Shown: positions 1 through 7,625, numbered from the stretch's first letter. The stretch: 16,626 nucleotides of DNA from Planctomycetota bacterium (GCA_021778575.1 JAJYCH010000022.1:1-16626), one strand, 5' to 3'. A program made the numbers and translations. Notes: a model not told the origin generated them from the letters alone.

Positions 1-317
1 CGATCGCCAAGCTGGCCGCCGCGTTCGTCGGCAAGCAGCCCGAAGATCTGCTTCACCCTCGCGGATTTCTGGGGATCGAGCTGAATGAAGGGACCGACGG
101 ATTGAAGATCACGGCGATCCTGGCCGCCGCGCCGGCGACCGACGCCAGCTTGAAGGTGGGCGACCGACTGGTGAAGGTCGCCGGGAAAACCGTGACGACC
201 TTGAAGACCGCCAAAGACGCGGTGGCCGAGGTCCGGCCGGGCGACAAGGTCGCGCTGGCGGTGGTTCGCGATGGCCAGACGATCGACGTGTCCGTGACCG
301 CCGGGGAGGGCTTTTGA
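1..317 (+). CDS. PDZ-domain protein, C-terminal fragment
   Basis: The left edge cuts this gene; the first full codon is at position 3 and the TGA stop is at 315-317. The visible part is about 104 residues and is essentially one PDZ domain. It opens with GFLGIEL, continues through a central KVGDRLVKVAGK stretch like the GD-x-I-x-x-V-(N/D)-G core of HtrA-type PDZ domains, and ends in beta strands around VALAVVRDGQ. PDZ domains bind peptide C-termini and often regulate exported proteases. The next gene starts 2 bp later and also carries a PDZ domain, so this may be the tail of a related exported protease in the same operon. What lies N-terminal cannot be seen. The domain call is fairly sure; the function of the whole protein is unknown. 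Confidence 0.8.
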   Translation, partial: IAKLAAAFVGKQPEDLLHPRGFLGIELNEGTDGLKITAILAAAPATDASLKVGDRLVKVAGKTVTTLKTAKDAVAEVRPGDKVALAVVRDGQTIDVSVTAGEGF

Positions 318-319
318 CC

Positions 320-1177
320 ATGAACCACGCCTCGAAGATTCGCCAGGGCACGACCTTGCTCGGCCTGGCCGGATTGCTGGCTCTGGCCGCTCCCGCCTTG
401 ATCGCGCAGGAACCTTCGGCCGTCAAGAAGAGCGCCCTGATCACCCTGCCGTTCGAGCTGGTGGCGTCGAACCACATGGTGGTTCAGGCCAAGATCAACG
501 ACAAGGGGCCGTTCCGCCTGGTGTTCGATTCGGGAGCGCCGGTCTCGCTGCTGGGCAACAAGGCGGCCGAGGAATCGGGCACGATCTCCAAGAGCGCCCC
601 CAAATCGTTCTTGATGGCGATGCGTGGCGAGGGGAAAATCAAGGCGCTGGAGGTCGGCGAACTGAAGGCGAAGGATATCCCGGTGATCATCCTCGACCAC
701 CCGACGCTGAAGGCGCTCGGTGGGTTTCTGGGCAAGCCGCTCGACGGAATCATCGGCTTCACCTTCTTCGCCCGCTACCGGACGACGATCGACTATCAGG
801 CCAAGCTGATGACGCTGGAACCGGTCGACTACGAGGTTCGCGACCTCTTGAAGGACCTGCCCGAACGTCTCGCCGGGCCGAAGATCGCCAAGAAGCGAGT
901 GCTGGCGCCAAGCGGTCTCTGGGGCTTGACCCTGGGTGAGCCGGTGGACGACGGCAAAGGGGTGAGCATCAAGACCGTCCGCGCGGGCTCTCCCGCCGAC
1001 GCGGCCGGGCTCAAGCCGGGCGACGTCTTGACCACCCTCGACGGCCGCTGGACCAGCAGTACCACCGACGCTTACACGGCGGCCAACGGAGCCATCGCCG
1101 GCCAGTCGGTCGACGTCGTGATCTTGCGAAACGGCGAGGAAATGAAGATCGCGGTCAAACCGCTCGGCGGGATCTGA
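320..1177 (+). CDS. Exported retropepsin-like aspartyl protease with C-terminal PDZ domain
   Basis: 285 residues. ATG at 320 is preferred because a GGGAGGG ribosome binding site ends 9 bp upstream; a TTG at 314 would sit too close to it. Residues 1-30 form a signal peptide (Lys/Arg start, Leu/Ala-rich core, AxA-like end near APALIAQ). Residues 42-168 look like a clan AA retropepsin-type domain: the catalytic motif FDSGAP at 69-74 (Asp70), and the hydrophobic LDGIIGF at 141-147 followed by an iDy-type strand, as in single-lobe bacterial aspartyl proteases that work as dimers. Residues about 199-282 are a PDZ domain (SIKTVRAGSPADAAGLKPGD). The protein probably acts in the periplasm or at the cell surface; its substrate is unknown. 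It lies 2 bp after another PDZ protein and 16 bp before the dnaA-like gene, which suggests co-transcription. Confidence 0.85.
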   Translation: MNHASKIRQGTTLLGLAGLLALAAPALIAQEPSAVKKSALITLPFELVASNHMVVQAKINDKGPFRLVFDSGAPVSLLGNKAAEESGTISKSAPKSFLMAMRGEGKIKALEVGELKAKDIPVIILDHPTLKALGGFLGKPLDGIIGFTFFARYRTTIDYQAKLMTLEPVDYEVRDLLKDLPERLAGPKIAKKRVLAPSGLWGLTLGEPVDDGKGVSIKTVRAGSPADAAGLKPGDVLTTLDGRWTSSTTDAYTAANGAIAGQSVDVVILRNGEEMKIAVKPLGGI

Positions 1178-1193
1178 GCGAGGGTCGGCCCCG

Positions 1194-2231
1194 ATGTCCG
1201 ACCTCGCTCGTCCAGCGCCGCCGGTTCATCCCTGGGACGGCTACCTGATCGGGCCGGAGAACGCTCTGGCTCACGCGGGGGCGCTGGCGCTCGCTCGGGG
1301 AGAGACGGCGGGGTTCTCGCCGCTGGTGGTTCATGGGCCGGCGGGGTCGGGAAAATCGCGGCTTCTGGCTGGCCTGGTGGCCGAGCGGTTGCTCCGTCGG
1401 CCCGAGTCGGCAGTGGCGAGCCTGGAAGGGGAATCGTTCGCGGCGGCCTGCGCCGAGGCCTCGGCGCGGCCGGGCGGTTGGGCCGAGCACCGCGATCGGT
1501 TCCGTCGGCTCGACCTGTTCATTCTCGACGATCTCCAGTCGCTCGAACGAGCCCCGTGGGCGATGGAGGAGCTGGCCCACACGCTCGATGCACTCGACGA
1601 AGCGGGCGCGGCGGTGGCGATCGCGGCCAAGGCGGGACCCGGTCAATGGTCGGGCTGGCCGGCCCGGTTGGTAAACCGTCTGATCGGCGGGCTCTCGGTC
1701 CGGATCGATCCACCATCAGTCGAATCGCGCCGCCGCTACCTGCTCGACCGCGCGCGAAGTCGCGGCCTGGCGCTGCCGACCGAGGTAATCGAACGGCTGG
1801 CCGAGGAGGCCGATGGTTACCGGACGCTCGAAGGTTGGCTGTCAAAGGTCGCGCTGGCCAGTCGTGTCGAGCGTCGAGTGATCGCGCCCGATCTGGTTGG
1901 CTCGATCCTTGACGGCGACCCGGTGGGCGAAGGGCCGACGCTCGACGCGATCGCGCGGGCGGTTGCCGAACGGTTCGGATTGAAGCTCCGCGACCTCAAG
2001 GGCTCAACCCGTCGAGCGGTCGTCGCCGAGGGACGGCACCTGGCGATGTACCTGGCGCGCCGCCAGACCCGCCTGAGTTTTCGAGCCATCGGAGCCTATT
2101 TCGGAGGGCGAGACCCCGCGACCGTCCGCCACGCCTGCCAGGCCACCGAAGAACGTATCAACGCCGACCCGACCCTCCTCGCCACTCTCGACGTGCTGGC
2201 TCGCGGTTGGCAACCGTCGCGGAAGGACTGA
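1194..2231 (+). CDS. dnaA: DnaA-family replication initiator lacking domains I-II
   Basis: 345 residues, ATG start with GAGGG 9 bp upstream. The protein begins almost directly with the AAA+ ATPase domain: Walker A GPAGSGKS at 48-55, Walker B LFILDD at 108-113, and a box VII-like stretch NRLIGGLSVRIDPP whose Arg162 could be the arginine finger. Residues about 245-345 match DnaA domain IV, the helix-turn-helix that binds DnaA boxes, including AMYLARRQT (284-292) and GGRDPATVRHAC (304-315). E. coli DnaA has about 467 residues; domain I (oligomerisation, DnaB loading) and the linker domain II are absent here. In the signature loop, the usual GRDHTTV is GRDPATV, so two residues that touch DNA in E. 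coli (His434, Thr435) are Pro and Ala. It could be the only DnaA of the organism or a divergent paralogue; the presence of a real domain IV argues against Hda. No dnaN, recF or oriC-like cluster of DnaA boxes lies nearby. Confidence 0.82.
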   Translation: MSDLARPAPPVHPWDGYLIGPENALAHAGALALARGETAGFSPLVVHGPAGSGKSRLLAGLVAERLLRRPESAVASLEGESFAAACAEASARPGGWAEHRDRFRRLDLFILDDLQSLERAPWAMEELAHTLDALDEAGAAVAIAAKAGPGQWSGWPARLVNRLIGGLSVRIDPPSVESRRRYLLDRARSRGLALPTEVIERLAEEADGYRTLEGWLSKVALASRVERRVIAPDLVGSILDGDPVGEGPTLDAIARAVAERFGLKLRDLKGSTRRAVVAEGRHLAMYLARRQTRLSFRAIGAYFGGRDPATVRHACQATEERINADPTLLATLDVLARGWQPSRKD

Positions 2232-2267
2232 GGATTTGGGACTGAGTCCTCAGTCCTGAGTCCTTCC
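2221..2267. terminator. Stem-loop at the dnaA 3' end
   Basis: The 14 bases at 2221-2234, which include the dnaA stop codon, pair with 2254-2267 with one mismatch. The 19-base loop contains a further inverted repeat (GGACTGAG / CTCAGTCC around 2239-2256). There is no clear run of T. It could end transcription from either side of this convergent gene pair, but the structure is also a by-product of the repeat array, so the terminator role is inferred. Confidence 0.4.
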
Positions 2268-2388
2268 TCGACTGAGTCCTGAGTCCTCAGTCCTGAGTCC
2301 TTCCTCGACTGAGTCCTGAGTCCTGAGTCCTGAGTCCTGAGTCCTCAGTCCTGAGTCCTTCCCCGACTGAGCCCTCAGTCCTTTTCGG
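2241..2388. repeat. Hierarchical heptamer repeat array (GAGTCCT units)
   Basis: The space between two convergent genes consists of a 7-base unit, GAGTCCT, within a larger unit. The larger unit has the form ACTGAGTCCT, then n extra GAGTCCT copies, then CAGTCCTGAGTCCTTCC(T/C)CG. It occurs at 2241-2270 (n=0, 30 bp), 2271-2307 (n=1, 37 bp) and 2308-2365 (n=4, 58 bp), with a degenerate last copy from 2366. The lengths differ by exactly 7 and 28 bases, as expected for slippage. The element GGACTGA also forms the stop-codon context of dnaA (2225-2231) and, on the other strand, of the next gene (2375-2381). Confidence 0.9.
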
Positions 2389-3814
2389 ACAAGGTGAGGC
2401 CGGCGGCTTCGGTGATCCGGTCGAACGAGGCTCGGGTGGTTGTGTAGCAGATCAATTGCGTGACCTCTTCGGGGCTGGTCAGCTTGACAGCCTGGTCGAC
2501 GTCGGCGTCGGTCAGAACGACGGGGGACGTTGCGAGCTTCCGGACGAGCGTGAACCTTGCTTGATCGGCGGGTGAGAAGCTGGACCAATCGCCGTCGAGC
2601 TGATAGATCTGTTCATCGGTCTGCCCCAGCTCTTTCAGCCGACGCTGGGCCAGCCCCGTGGCGTACCAGGCGCGATCTTGCCGGGCGATGATCCAGCTCA
2701 CCTGGGCCTTCACCAGCGGGGTGATCACTCCCTTTTCCTCGGCCGACTTGATGCTCTTGACCCGGTTGAGCCCTTCCTTCGGGAAGTTGGCCACCAGCCG
2801 GACCCATTGTGGCAACGGACCGTCGGGCCAGACCTCGGAGACCACGGCGCGTGCCTTGGTCTCGTCCAGGAGCGGCAGGCGAGGCGTCCGGGTCCGGGCG
2901 ATCTCCAGTTGCTTCTCGACCGCGTCGCGCGACTCCAGTGCGGGGCGTCGGCTGATCGTCTGGCGGGTTGGCTTGCCGGTCTTCGGGTCGATCGCGACCG
3001 GAGCGACCCGGCTGATCGTGGCCCGGAACTTCTCGGACGTCGGCGTCAGGTACGACTGTGGGTGCGCGTCGGGAGTCGGGTTCACGGCCAGCCCGGTCTT
3101 CTCATCCCGTCGCGGGAAATTACCGCCGTTCTTCGATTGCGGGATGCCGGCCCCCTCCTTCCAGCGGTTGATCGCGTTGTTCCCGGCCGTCGAGAGGATC
3201 ATTTCCAGAATCTGCAAATCTTGATAATGCTCGCGGAGCCCGACGATGTCGGCGTCGTTCAGGAGGTAGGGCTGATAGGTGATCTTACGGGCGAAGGCGA
3301 ACGCCGAACGCTGGGCGGGAGTGAACTCGGACCAGTCGCCGTCAAGCGCGGCGATGGTGTCCTCGTTCAGGCCGGCTCCGAGGAGCTTCGACTCCTGATG
3401 CCCCATGCAATACTGGCAGTTGTTGGTCCGCGAGACGATCCAGAACAGCTCCGTCTTGAACGCGTAATCGAGCGTCATGTTCGCGTCGGAATTCCGGCCG
3501 GGAGCGGGGGTGGGATTCCCCCCCGCCGCGGCACGGTTGCCACCGGCGCCTCCTCCACCTCCACCGAACCCCCAGCCATCGGGCAGGTACAGGACCCTGA
3601 GCCGGTTCTCGTAGCCGGCTTCGCGCTCGCCGAGCTTCGTCTTTTCCTCCTCGGTCAACTCGGGCAAGGGAATCCGCGGCTTGCGGATTTTCATGTCTTC
3701 AAGAAATTGCTTCATCTCGGGCCGGGTGAGCGGCACGGGACGAGGGTCGTCGGCCTGAACGGCCCCGGTGGTGGTCAAGATCAGGCCCAGAGCAAGGGCG
3801 GTTGCTGGACGCAT
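2375..3814 (-). CDS. Exported two-domain carboxymuconolactone decarboxylase / AhpD-like protein
   Basis: 479 residues; ATG at 3814 with GAGGA 8 bp upstream. Residues 1-21 are a signal peptide (cleavage near AVQADD). A glycine-rich stretch lies at 82-104. Residues about 110-225 match the AhpD fold: Glu122, Cys133, Cys136 and His139 (E-x10-C-x-x-C-x-x-H; NNCQYCMGH), the redox and proton-relay residues of the family. Residues about 360-475 repeat the fold clearly (LDGDWSEFTPAQR against LDGDWSSFSPADQ), but the equivalent positions are Gln371, Ala382, Ala385 and Leu388, so this half has no redox site. Known family members reduce peroxides with a partner thiol system or decarboxylate aromatic lactones; the exported location suggests another, unassigned role. 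It is convergent with dnaA across the heptamer array. The DUF1559/lipoprotein pair is upstream on the same strand, 89 bp away. Confidence 0.82.
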   Translation of the reverse strand: MRPATALALGLILTTTGAVQADDPRPVPLTRPEMKQFLEDMKIRKPRIPLPELTEEEKTKLGEREAGYENRLRVLYLPDGWGFGGGGGGAGGNRAAAGGNPTPAPGRNSDANMTLDYAFKTELFWIVSRTNNCQYCMGHQESKLLGAGLNEDTIAALDGDWSEFTPAQRSAFAFARKITYQPYLLNDADIVGLREHYQDLQILEMILSTAGNNAINRWKEGAGIPQSKNGGNFPRRDEKTGLAVNPTPDAHPQSYLTPTSEKFRATISRVAPVAIDPKTGKPTRQTISRRPALESRDAVEKQLEIARTRTPRLPLLDETKARAVVSEVWPDGPLPQWVRLVANFPKEGLNRVKSIKSAEEKGVITPLVKAQVSWIIARQDRAWYATGLAQRRLKELGQTDEQIYQLDGDWSSFSPADQARFTLVRKLATSPVVLTDADVDQAVKLTSPEEVTQLICYTTTRASFDRITEAAGLTLSEKD

Positions 3815-3903
3815 CGGTTCTGTCCTCTAGTGAGTGAATAACGTATGTTTGTGGGCGAATCGATTCGGCTGACCGAATGGTGGTGGTAGTTGATCTCTGC
3901 CGC

Positions 3904-4326
3904 TCAGTCGTCCATCCGGAGGACGAGAACCTGCGGATGGGTGGTGACGGCGTAGACGACGGTCTTCTTGACGAGCTTGCCCTGGGTGGTCTTGAGTTCA
4001 AGGTCGACGTCGTAGTTCAGGTCGGTTCCGACGAGCCGGCTCTCGCCGCTGGTGCGATATCCCTGGAGAGTCAGGCCCGACAGCCAGTCGCCATCGGAGG
4101 CGTGGATCGAGGGGTTTTGCTGGGCGAAAGCGTCGGCCCTCGCGCCACTTTTCCAGGCGTCGAGAACCGTCCGGAGCGCCTGGCGGCCCTCGTCCTGGTT
4201 GGAAGGTCGGGCCGACTGGCTACAGCCGGCACCCAGGACCAGAGCTAGCAACAGGAGCAGAATCAGGATCGGGCTGCTCGCGAGCCAGGTATCTTGCCGG
4301 GCCGAGGTGATCGGTGCCGAGGTCAT
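3904..4326 (-). CDS. Small planctomycete lipoprotein, function unknown
   Basis: 140 residues. ATG at 4326 with a strong GGAGGA 8 bp upstream. A short charged start is followed by a hydrophobic stretch at 19-31 and the lipobox-like LGAGC, with Cys35 as the likely lipidated residue; Gly rather than Leu at -3 is slightly unusual. The rest is a compact alpha/beta domain of about 95 residues, beginning with a helix (GRQALRTVLDAWKSG) and ending in strands (KKTVVYAVTTHPQVLVLRM). No enzymatic motif is visible. It lies 55 bp downstream of the DUF1559 gene on the same strand. Small lipoproteins commonly follow DUF1559 genes in planctomycetes, so a shared envelope role is likely but unproven. Confidence 0.75.
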   Translation of the reverse strand: MTSAPITSARQDTWLASSPILILLLLLALVLGAGCSQSARPSNQDEGRQALRTVLDAWKSGARADAFAQQNPSIHASDGDWLSGLTLQGYRTSGESRLVGTDLNYDVDLELKTTQGKLVKKTVVYAVTTHPQVLVLRMDD

Positions 4327-4381
4327 GGTTCAAGTCCTCCGGTACGGGGTTCAAATTCGGTTCGCTCGCGAGTCGGATGGA

Positions 4382-5368
4382 TCAGAGGCTGTCGCTACTG
4401 ATGATCTCGCCACCGTTGCGGGTCCCGGTGGCTCGCCAGGCGATGAGGTTGATCGTCGACTTGAAGAACTTGACCGAACCGTCGGCCAGGCAGACGTTGA
4501 CCCCTCCGGCGTGGAGACTGTTGGCGGTGGTGCTGATTCGTTGCGGCGGGAACATGCACGAGCGAGTGTTCGGGGGAAAGGCGTGGTAAGAACGCGAAGG
4601 GGTGTGGCCATCGTTCAGCCAGGGGCCGCCGGCGTTGGAGTTCCCTTGCTTGGTCAGGTCGGTCGTGTTGACCGACTTGCAGTCGAGATAAGCCTGGTCG
4701 GCGGTGGGGGGGTAGGTGCCAGGACGGAACGTGTCCGAGAAATCGGTGGAGATGGCGTTACTGAAATCCCCCTTGACGTGTTCACTGAACGCGGCGGTAT
4801 TGCTGGTGCCATCAATGATGGTGGCAATCGTGATCAAGTTGTCCAGAAAGAATGTGCCGTTCGGCAAAGGCATGCTGGTATCTACTCCGGATTTATCCTC
4901 GGCTCCGTAGGCGTTGACGATGCTGGTGCCATAGTTGACCCGGTAATTGGTGCCCGCCCAGCCGACGGGGAGCGAGCTGGTGCCGTCGCTCGGACAGAGG
5001 AACGTGGCAACCGTGTTTCCCAGAGCGGTCGCGTTCGCCGTCGCGCTTGAGACGAGCCCGAAGTTGATCGCGTTGGCGAGGTTGGTCTGTTCCATGAACG
5101 GCAGCAAGCGTGCTTGCGCCGAGATGTCGCAAGTCCCGCCCGTGGTCACGTTGAGCAACTGACCGATCGGGAACGCGCCGTTGACGTCATGATAGTTATG
5201 CAGGGCCAGGCCCAGTTGCTTGAGGTTATTGACGCACTGCGACCGTCGGGCGGCCTCGCGAGCCGCCTGCACGGCGGGGAGCAACAGGGCGATCAAAACC
5301 GCGATGATGGCGATGACGACCAGCAATTCGATCAGCGTGAACGCCGATCGTCGATGACGAATGGACAT
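4382..5368 (-). CDS. DUF1559 domain protein with prepilin-type N-terminus
   Basis: 328 residues. ATG at 5368 is chosen because AGGGG lies about 8 bp upstream and the product then begins with the usual short basic leader; upstream in-frame starts would add about 40 residues of no recognisable character. Residues 1-40 are a type IV pilin-like N-terminus: basic leader [27 protein letters not shown], then [15 protein letters not shown], as in proteins processed by prepilin peptidase at FTLIE. The following DUF1559 region includes [15 protein letters not shown], and the family's C-terminal tail is present ([18 protein letters not shown]). DUF1559 proteins occur in dozens of copies per planctomycete genome and are probably surface or pseudopilus-like. 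The lipoprotein gene follows; a nested palindrome lies about 60 bp upstream. Confidence 0.92.
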   Translation of the reverse strand: MSIRHRRSAFTLIELLVVIAIIAVLIALLLPAVQAAREAARRSQCVNNLKQLGLALHNYHDVNGAFPIGQLLNVTTGGTCDISAQARLLPFMEQTNLANAINFGLVSSATANATALGNTVATFLCPSDGTSSLPVGWAGTNYRVNYGTSIVNAYGAEDKSGVDTSMPLPNGTFFLDNLITIATIIDGTSNTAAFSEHVKGDFSNAISTDFSDTFRPGTYPPTADQAYLDCKSVNTTDLTKQGNSNAGGPWLNDGHTPSRSYHAFPPNTRSCMFPPQRISTTANSLHAGGVNVCLADGSVKFFKSTINLIAWRATGTRNGGEIISSDSL

Positions 5369-5429
5369 GGAAAACCCCTCAATGAATTGAACCGATGAAT
5401 CCGCGAATTTTGGGTTGGTCGAGCGCATT

Positions 5430-5498
5430 CGCTCTTGTAGTGGGCTCGGCCCACCAGCTTCAATTCGTGGTGGGCCGAGCCCACCCTGCAAGAGAGCG
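5430..5498. repeat. Nested palindrome, REPIN/BIME-like element 1
   Basis: The 16 bases at 5441-5456 are perfectly complementary to 5468-5483 around an 11-base loop, and pairing continues outwards with small bulges to about 5430 and 5498 (CTCTTG against CAAGAG). Each arm is itself a small hairpin: TGGGC-TCG-GCCCA on the left and its mirror on the right. Two inverted small hairpins with a short spacer is the layout of a REPIN/BIME. The outer end, read inward from the right on the other strand, is TTGCAGGGTGGG, close to the end of the element at 14847-14943 (TTGTAGGGTGTG). It lies upstream of the DUF1559 start. Family membership is inferred. Confidence 0.75.
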
Positions 5499-5606
5499 AC
5501 ACCAACCGGTAACGTGCTCTGGCCAGGTCTGGACTGTCGCCATCGCGCGCTGGTTGAGGCGAGCGCGGGCTAGCAGGTCAGAACCTGTGGAAACAGAGAA
5601 TGGCCG

Positions 5607-5631
5607 AGGCGTGATCGCCTGGCGCACGCCT
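5607..5631 (-). terminator. Short stem-loop downstream of the small exported protein gene
   Basis: AGGCGTG at 5607-5613 pairs with CACGCCT at 5625-5631 around an 11-base loop. It starts 15 bp beyond the stop codon of the - strand gene at 5646-6071. There is no T tract, so a terminator role is only a possibility. The remainder of 5499-5645 shows nothing recognisable. Confidence 0.25.
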
Positions 5632-5645
5632 GATCGCGTGGGGAT

Positions 5646-6071
5646 TCAGCGGGAGGATCGAGGGGGATGGAAGATCGAGGTGGCGAGCGGGGTGGGAAGC
5701 TCGAAGGTTTCCTCGACCCATCGGGCGGAGGAGTCGAGCGGGTCAACCGGCAATGGCTCGACCGCGAGGCCCCAGAGTTCGGAGCGAGGCGGCGGCTGCG
5801 GGCTCGACGTCGAGGGCGGGGCCGACTTGTTCGAGCACGACGGACCCGAGCAAGGCTTGGGCCGGGGGACGTGATCGACGGGAGTCATCAATCCACCCGG
5901 CTTCGCGAACGCATCAAGAGCGATGCTCGGCCGATCGCTCGGGTGATCGCAGCTCGCGGCCCGAGCCGAACCGGGCGCGAACAGGCTGATCGCCAGGAAC
6001 GTCAAGGACGCTCCGACGAAAGCCCGCGCCAGCCGGATCGGTGCCAGTACCCGCATGAGATTGCTGCTCAT
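5646..6071 (-). CDS. Small exported protein, function unknown
   Basis: 141 residues from ATG 6071, or 136 from ATG 6056; neither has a clear ribosome binding site. A longer reading from 6197 adds 42 residues without signal-like character and is less likely. After the start come a basic stretch, a hydrophobic core (VGASLTFLAISLFA) and an AxA cleavage site (GSARAASC), a typical Sec signal peptide. The mature part of about 100 residues is rich in Pro and Ser, with SCDHPSDRP near its start and a pair of cysteines in PCSGPSC, which could form a disulfide or bind metal. The last 40 residues are more conventional (WGLAVEPLPVDPL). No family is recognised. It is transcribed in the same direction as the DUF1593 pair, 160 bp downstream of it. 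The signal peptide is the main evidence that the gene is real. Confidence 0.6.
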   Translation of the reverse strand: MSSNLMRVLAPIRLARAFVGASLTFLAISLFAPGSARAASCDHPSDRPSIALDAFAKPGGLMTPVDHVPRPKPCSGPSCSNKSAPPSTSSPQPPPRSELWGLAVEPLPVDPLDSSARWVEETFELPTPLATSIFHPPRSSR

Positions 6072-6230
6072 CCCGAAGATTGATGGATCGGAGATCGCTT
6101 TGAGATGGGTGGATTGGAGTTTAACATACCTTGCCCATCGCTCGGCCGCAAGACCCGAAATCGGCGATACCTCAGAATCATTATCGCGAGTTTGCAAAAC
6201 TCCAGTCGTCAGTTCTGGAACCGACCCTGT

Positions 6231-7625
6231 CTATCGCGGCGGTTCAAAGATGATCCTTCGATAACCGGTAAGCTTGTGCGTTCCGCTATCCTGAACCTCG
6301 CAGATCACATGAAAGCTCCTTCCCGCCGAGTCAGATGGTACGTGCACCGTGGCGCGACTGGAGTTGTGATTTGCGATATCGACGTTCTGTTGATAGGTAC
6401 CCGCTTCGGACAAGATCCACCACTTGAATGTCAGCTCATCTCCATCCGGGTCGTACGACTTGGAGGCGTCGAGCGCGACCTTCGTGCCTTGCACAGGTTT
6501 CTTGGTCAATAGATCGATGCCCGTTTTGTCATCGACGACGACAATCGGATTTCGGTTTCCCTTGCCGTCCTTCGCCCAGTCCATTCGGGCTGCGAAATTG
6601 TTGAAGGTCGCGGGGTAAAAATACGCTTCATATTTTGTGGCAATCTTTTTTGCGGAACCTTGATGATTCGTATAGGCGAGCGATTCATTGTCTGGGCCTT
6701 TGCCCCACTCAAAGTATCCACCCCAGCCGACCTGACCGGGAATGTCGGGATTGTTGAGTCCCAGAGGAATGATGTGAAGAAACGCGGGAGTGTCGCCTTC
6801 GACACCATATTTGTATTTGGGATAGACATTTCCCAGGTTGCCATGCCCCTGGATCTGGGTCTCGTACTCGTGCCATCTGGCTTTCCCGGTCCCATTCTGA
6901 AATAGCCAGGCAGATTCGTCCCAGATAAATAGAAGATCCTTCCCAAATTCCCGGCGAATCCATTGGTGAGAGCTGATGTTGAACGGTGTACCGGTCTTGT
7001 AGGATCGGTCCTGGTCTGTGATTGCATAGACGCGAAGTTTCTGCAGGAAGACTTTCAGCTCCTCGGCGCTTCGTGTCTTTTGCACCTGCCAGATCGCCTG
7101 GGCGAGTGTGTTCCCACCGCCCCAGACGGAGATCCAGATGGGACGATCGTCAGGTTCATCGGCTAGCTTGATAATCAGGTCGCTACCGGGGGAACCATTG
7201 CGTTCACCAATCTGGCTGAAACCCCGGACCTTGCTCCCGAACATGGTGCGGTCTCGTAGGTATTTCGGACTCGGCCAGTAGCCGATTTCCTGGCGAGATT
7301 CGTCGTGTTGATGGTCGTTCTGGTTGGAGCGTCTCCGTAGATTGGGCAGATCTTTTTCATAGGCATTGATTGCGTCGTGAATCAGATTGATGAAGTCCGG
7401 AGGAGTGGTTTCCAGGCTCCAGCCGGTGGTGTAAACCAGTCCTTCGATCTCGAACATGTCGGCATGAACAAGGAGCCGAACCAACGATTCGCTATCATCG
7501 GTCTCCCAGGTGGAGACGTCAGTGAGGACGACCATCCGAGGCTTGAGCTCAGCCGCGTCCGCCGTGATCGAAGCGATCATGAAAGACAGGAATATCAGCA
7601 TAAACGACCAGTATGATTTAAGCAT
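6231..7625 (-). CDS. Exported DUF1593 protein (nucleoside-hydrolase-like, Sde182 type), paralogue B
   Basis: 464 residues; ATG at 7625 with AAGGGAG 5 bp upstream. A signal peptide covers residues 1-25. The DUF1593 domain, which has a nucleoside-hydrolase-like fold, starts at MVVLTDVSTWETDD (31-44); the acidic ETDD corresponds to the Asp-rich calcium and ribose site of nucleoside hydrolases. Further family features are IEGLVYTTGW (60-69) and PIWISVWGGGNTLAQAIW. Residues from about 370 form an Ig/PKD-like C-terminal domain (DASKSYDPDGDELTFKWW). An insert rich in Asn, His, Asp and Arg lies near residues 97-115. The gene starts 11 bp after paralogue A, so both are probably on one mRNA. A role in cleaving or binding a glycoside outside the cytoplasm is an inference from the fold and from Sde182, described as cellulose-binding. 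Five sampled 60-base lines contain 42-48% G+C, well below gyrA. Confidence 0.87.
   Translation of the reverse strand: MLKSYWSFMLIFLSFMIASITADAAELKPRMVVLTDVSTWETDDSESLVRLLVHADMFEIEGLVYTTGWSLETTPPDFINLIHDAINAYEKDLPNLRRRSNQNDHQHDESRQEIGYWPSPKYLRDRTMFGSKVRGFSQIGERNGSPGSDLIIKLADEPDDRPIWISVWGGGNTLAQAIWQVQKTRSAEELKVFLQKLRVYAITDQDRSYKTGTPFNISSHQWIRREFGKDLLFIWDESAWLFQNGTGKARWHEYETQIQGHGNLGNVYPKYKYGVEGDTPAFLHIIPLGLNNPDIPGQVGWGGYFEWGKGPDNESLAYTNHQGSAKKIATKYEAYFYPATFNNFAARMDWAKDGKGNRNPIVVVDDKTGIDLLTKKPVQGTKVALDASKSYDPDGDELTFKWWILSEAGTYQQNVDIANHNSSRATVHVPSDSAGRSFHVICEVQDSGTHKLTGYRRIIFEPPR

Noticed and set aside
2241..2388. The heptamer array as a CRISPR array
   Set aside because: The repeats are 7 bases long with no unique spacers, and no cas gene is near.
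2678..3841. A 387-codon + strand open frame opposite the AhpD-like gene
   Set aside because: The - strand protein has a signal peptide, a ribosome binding site and a complete CxxC domain; the + frame has no recognisable features.
4052..5050. A 332-codon + strand open frame opposite the lipoprotein and DUF1559 genes
   Set aside because: It is the mirror of two clear - strand genes and has no protein-like features of its own.
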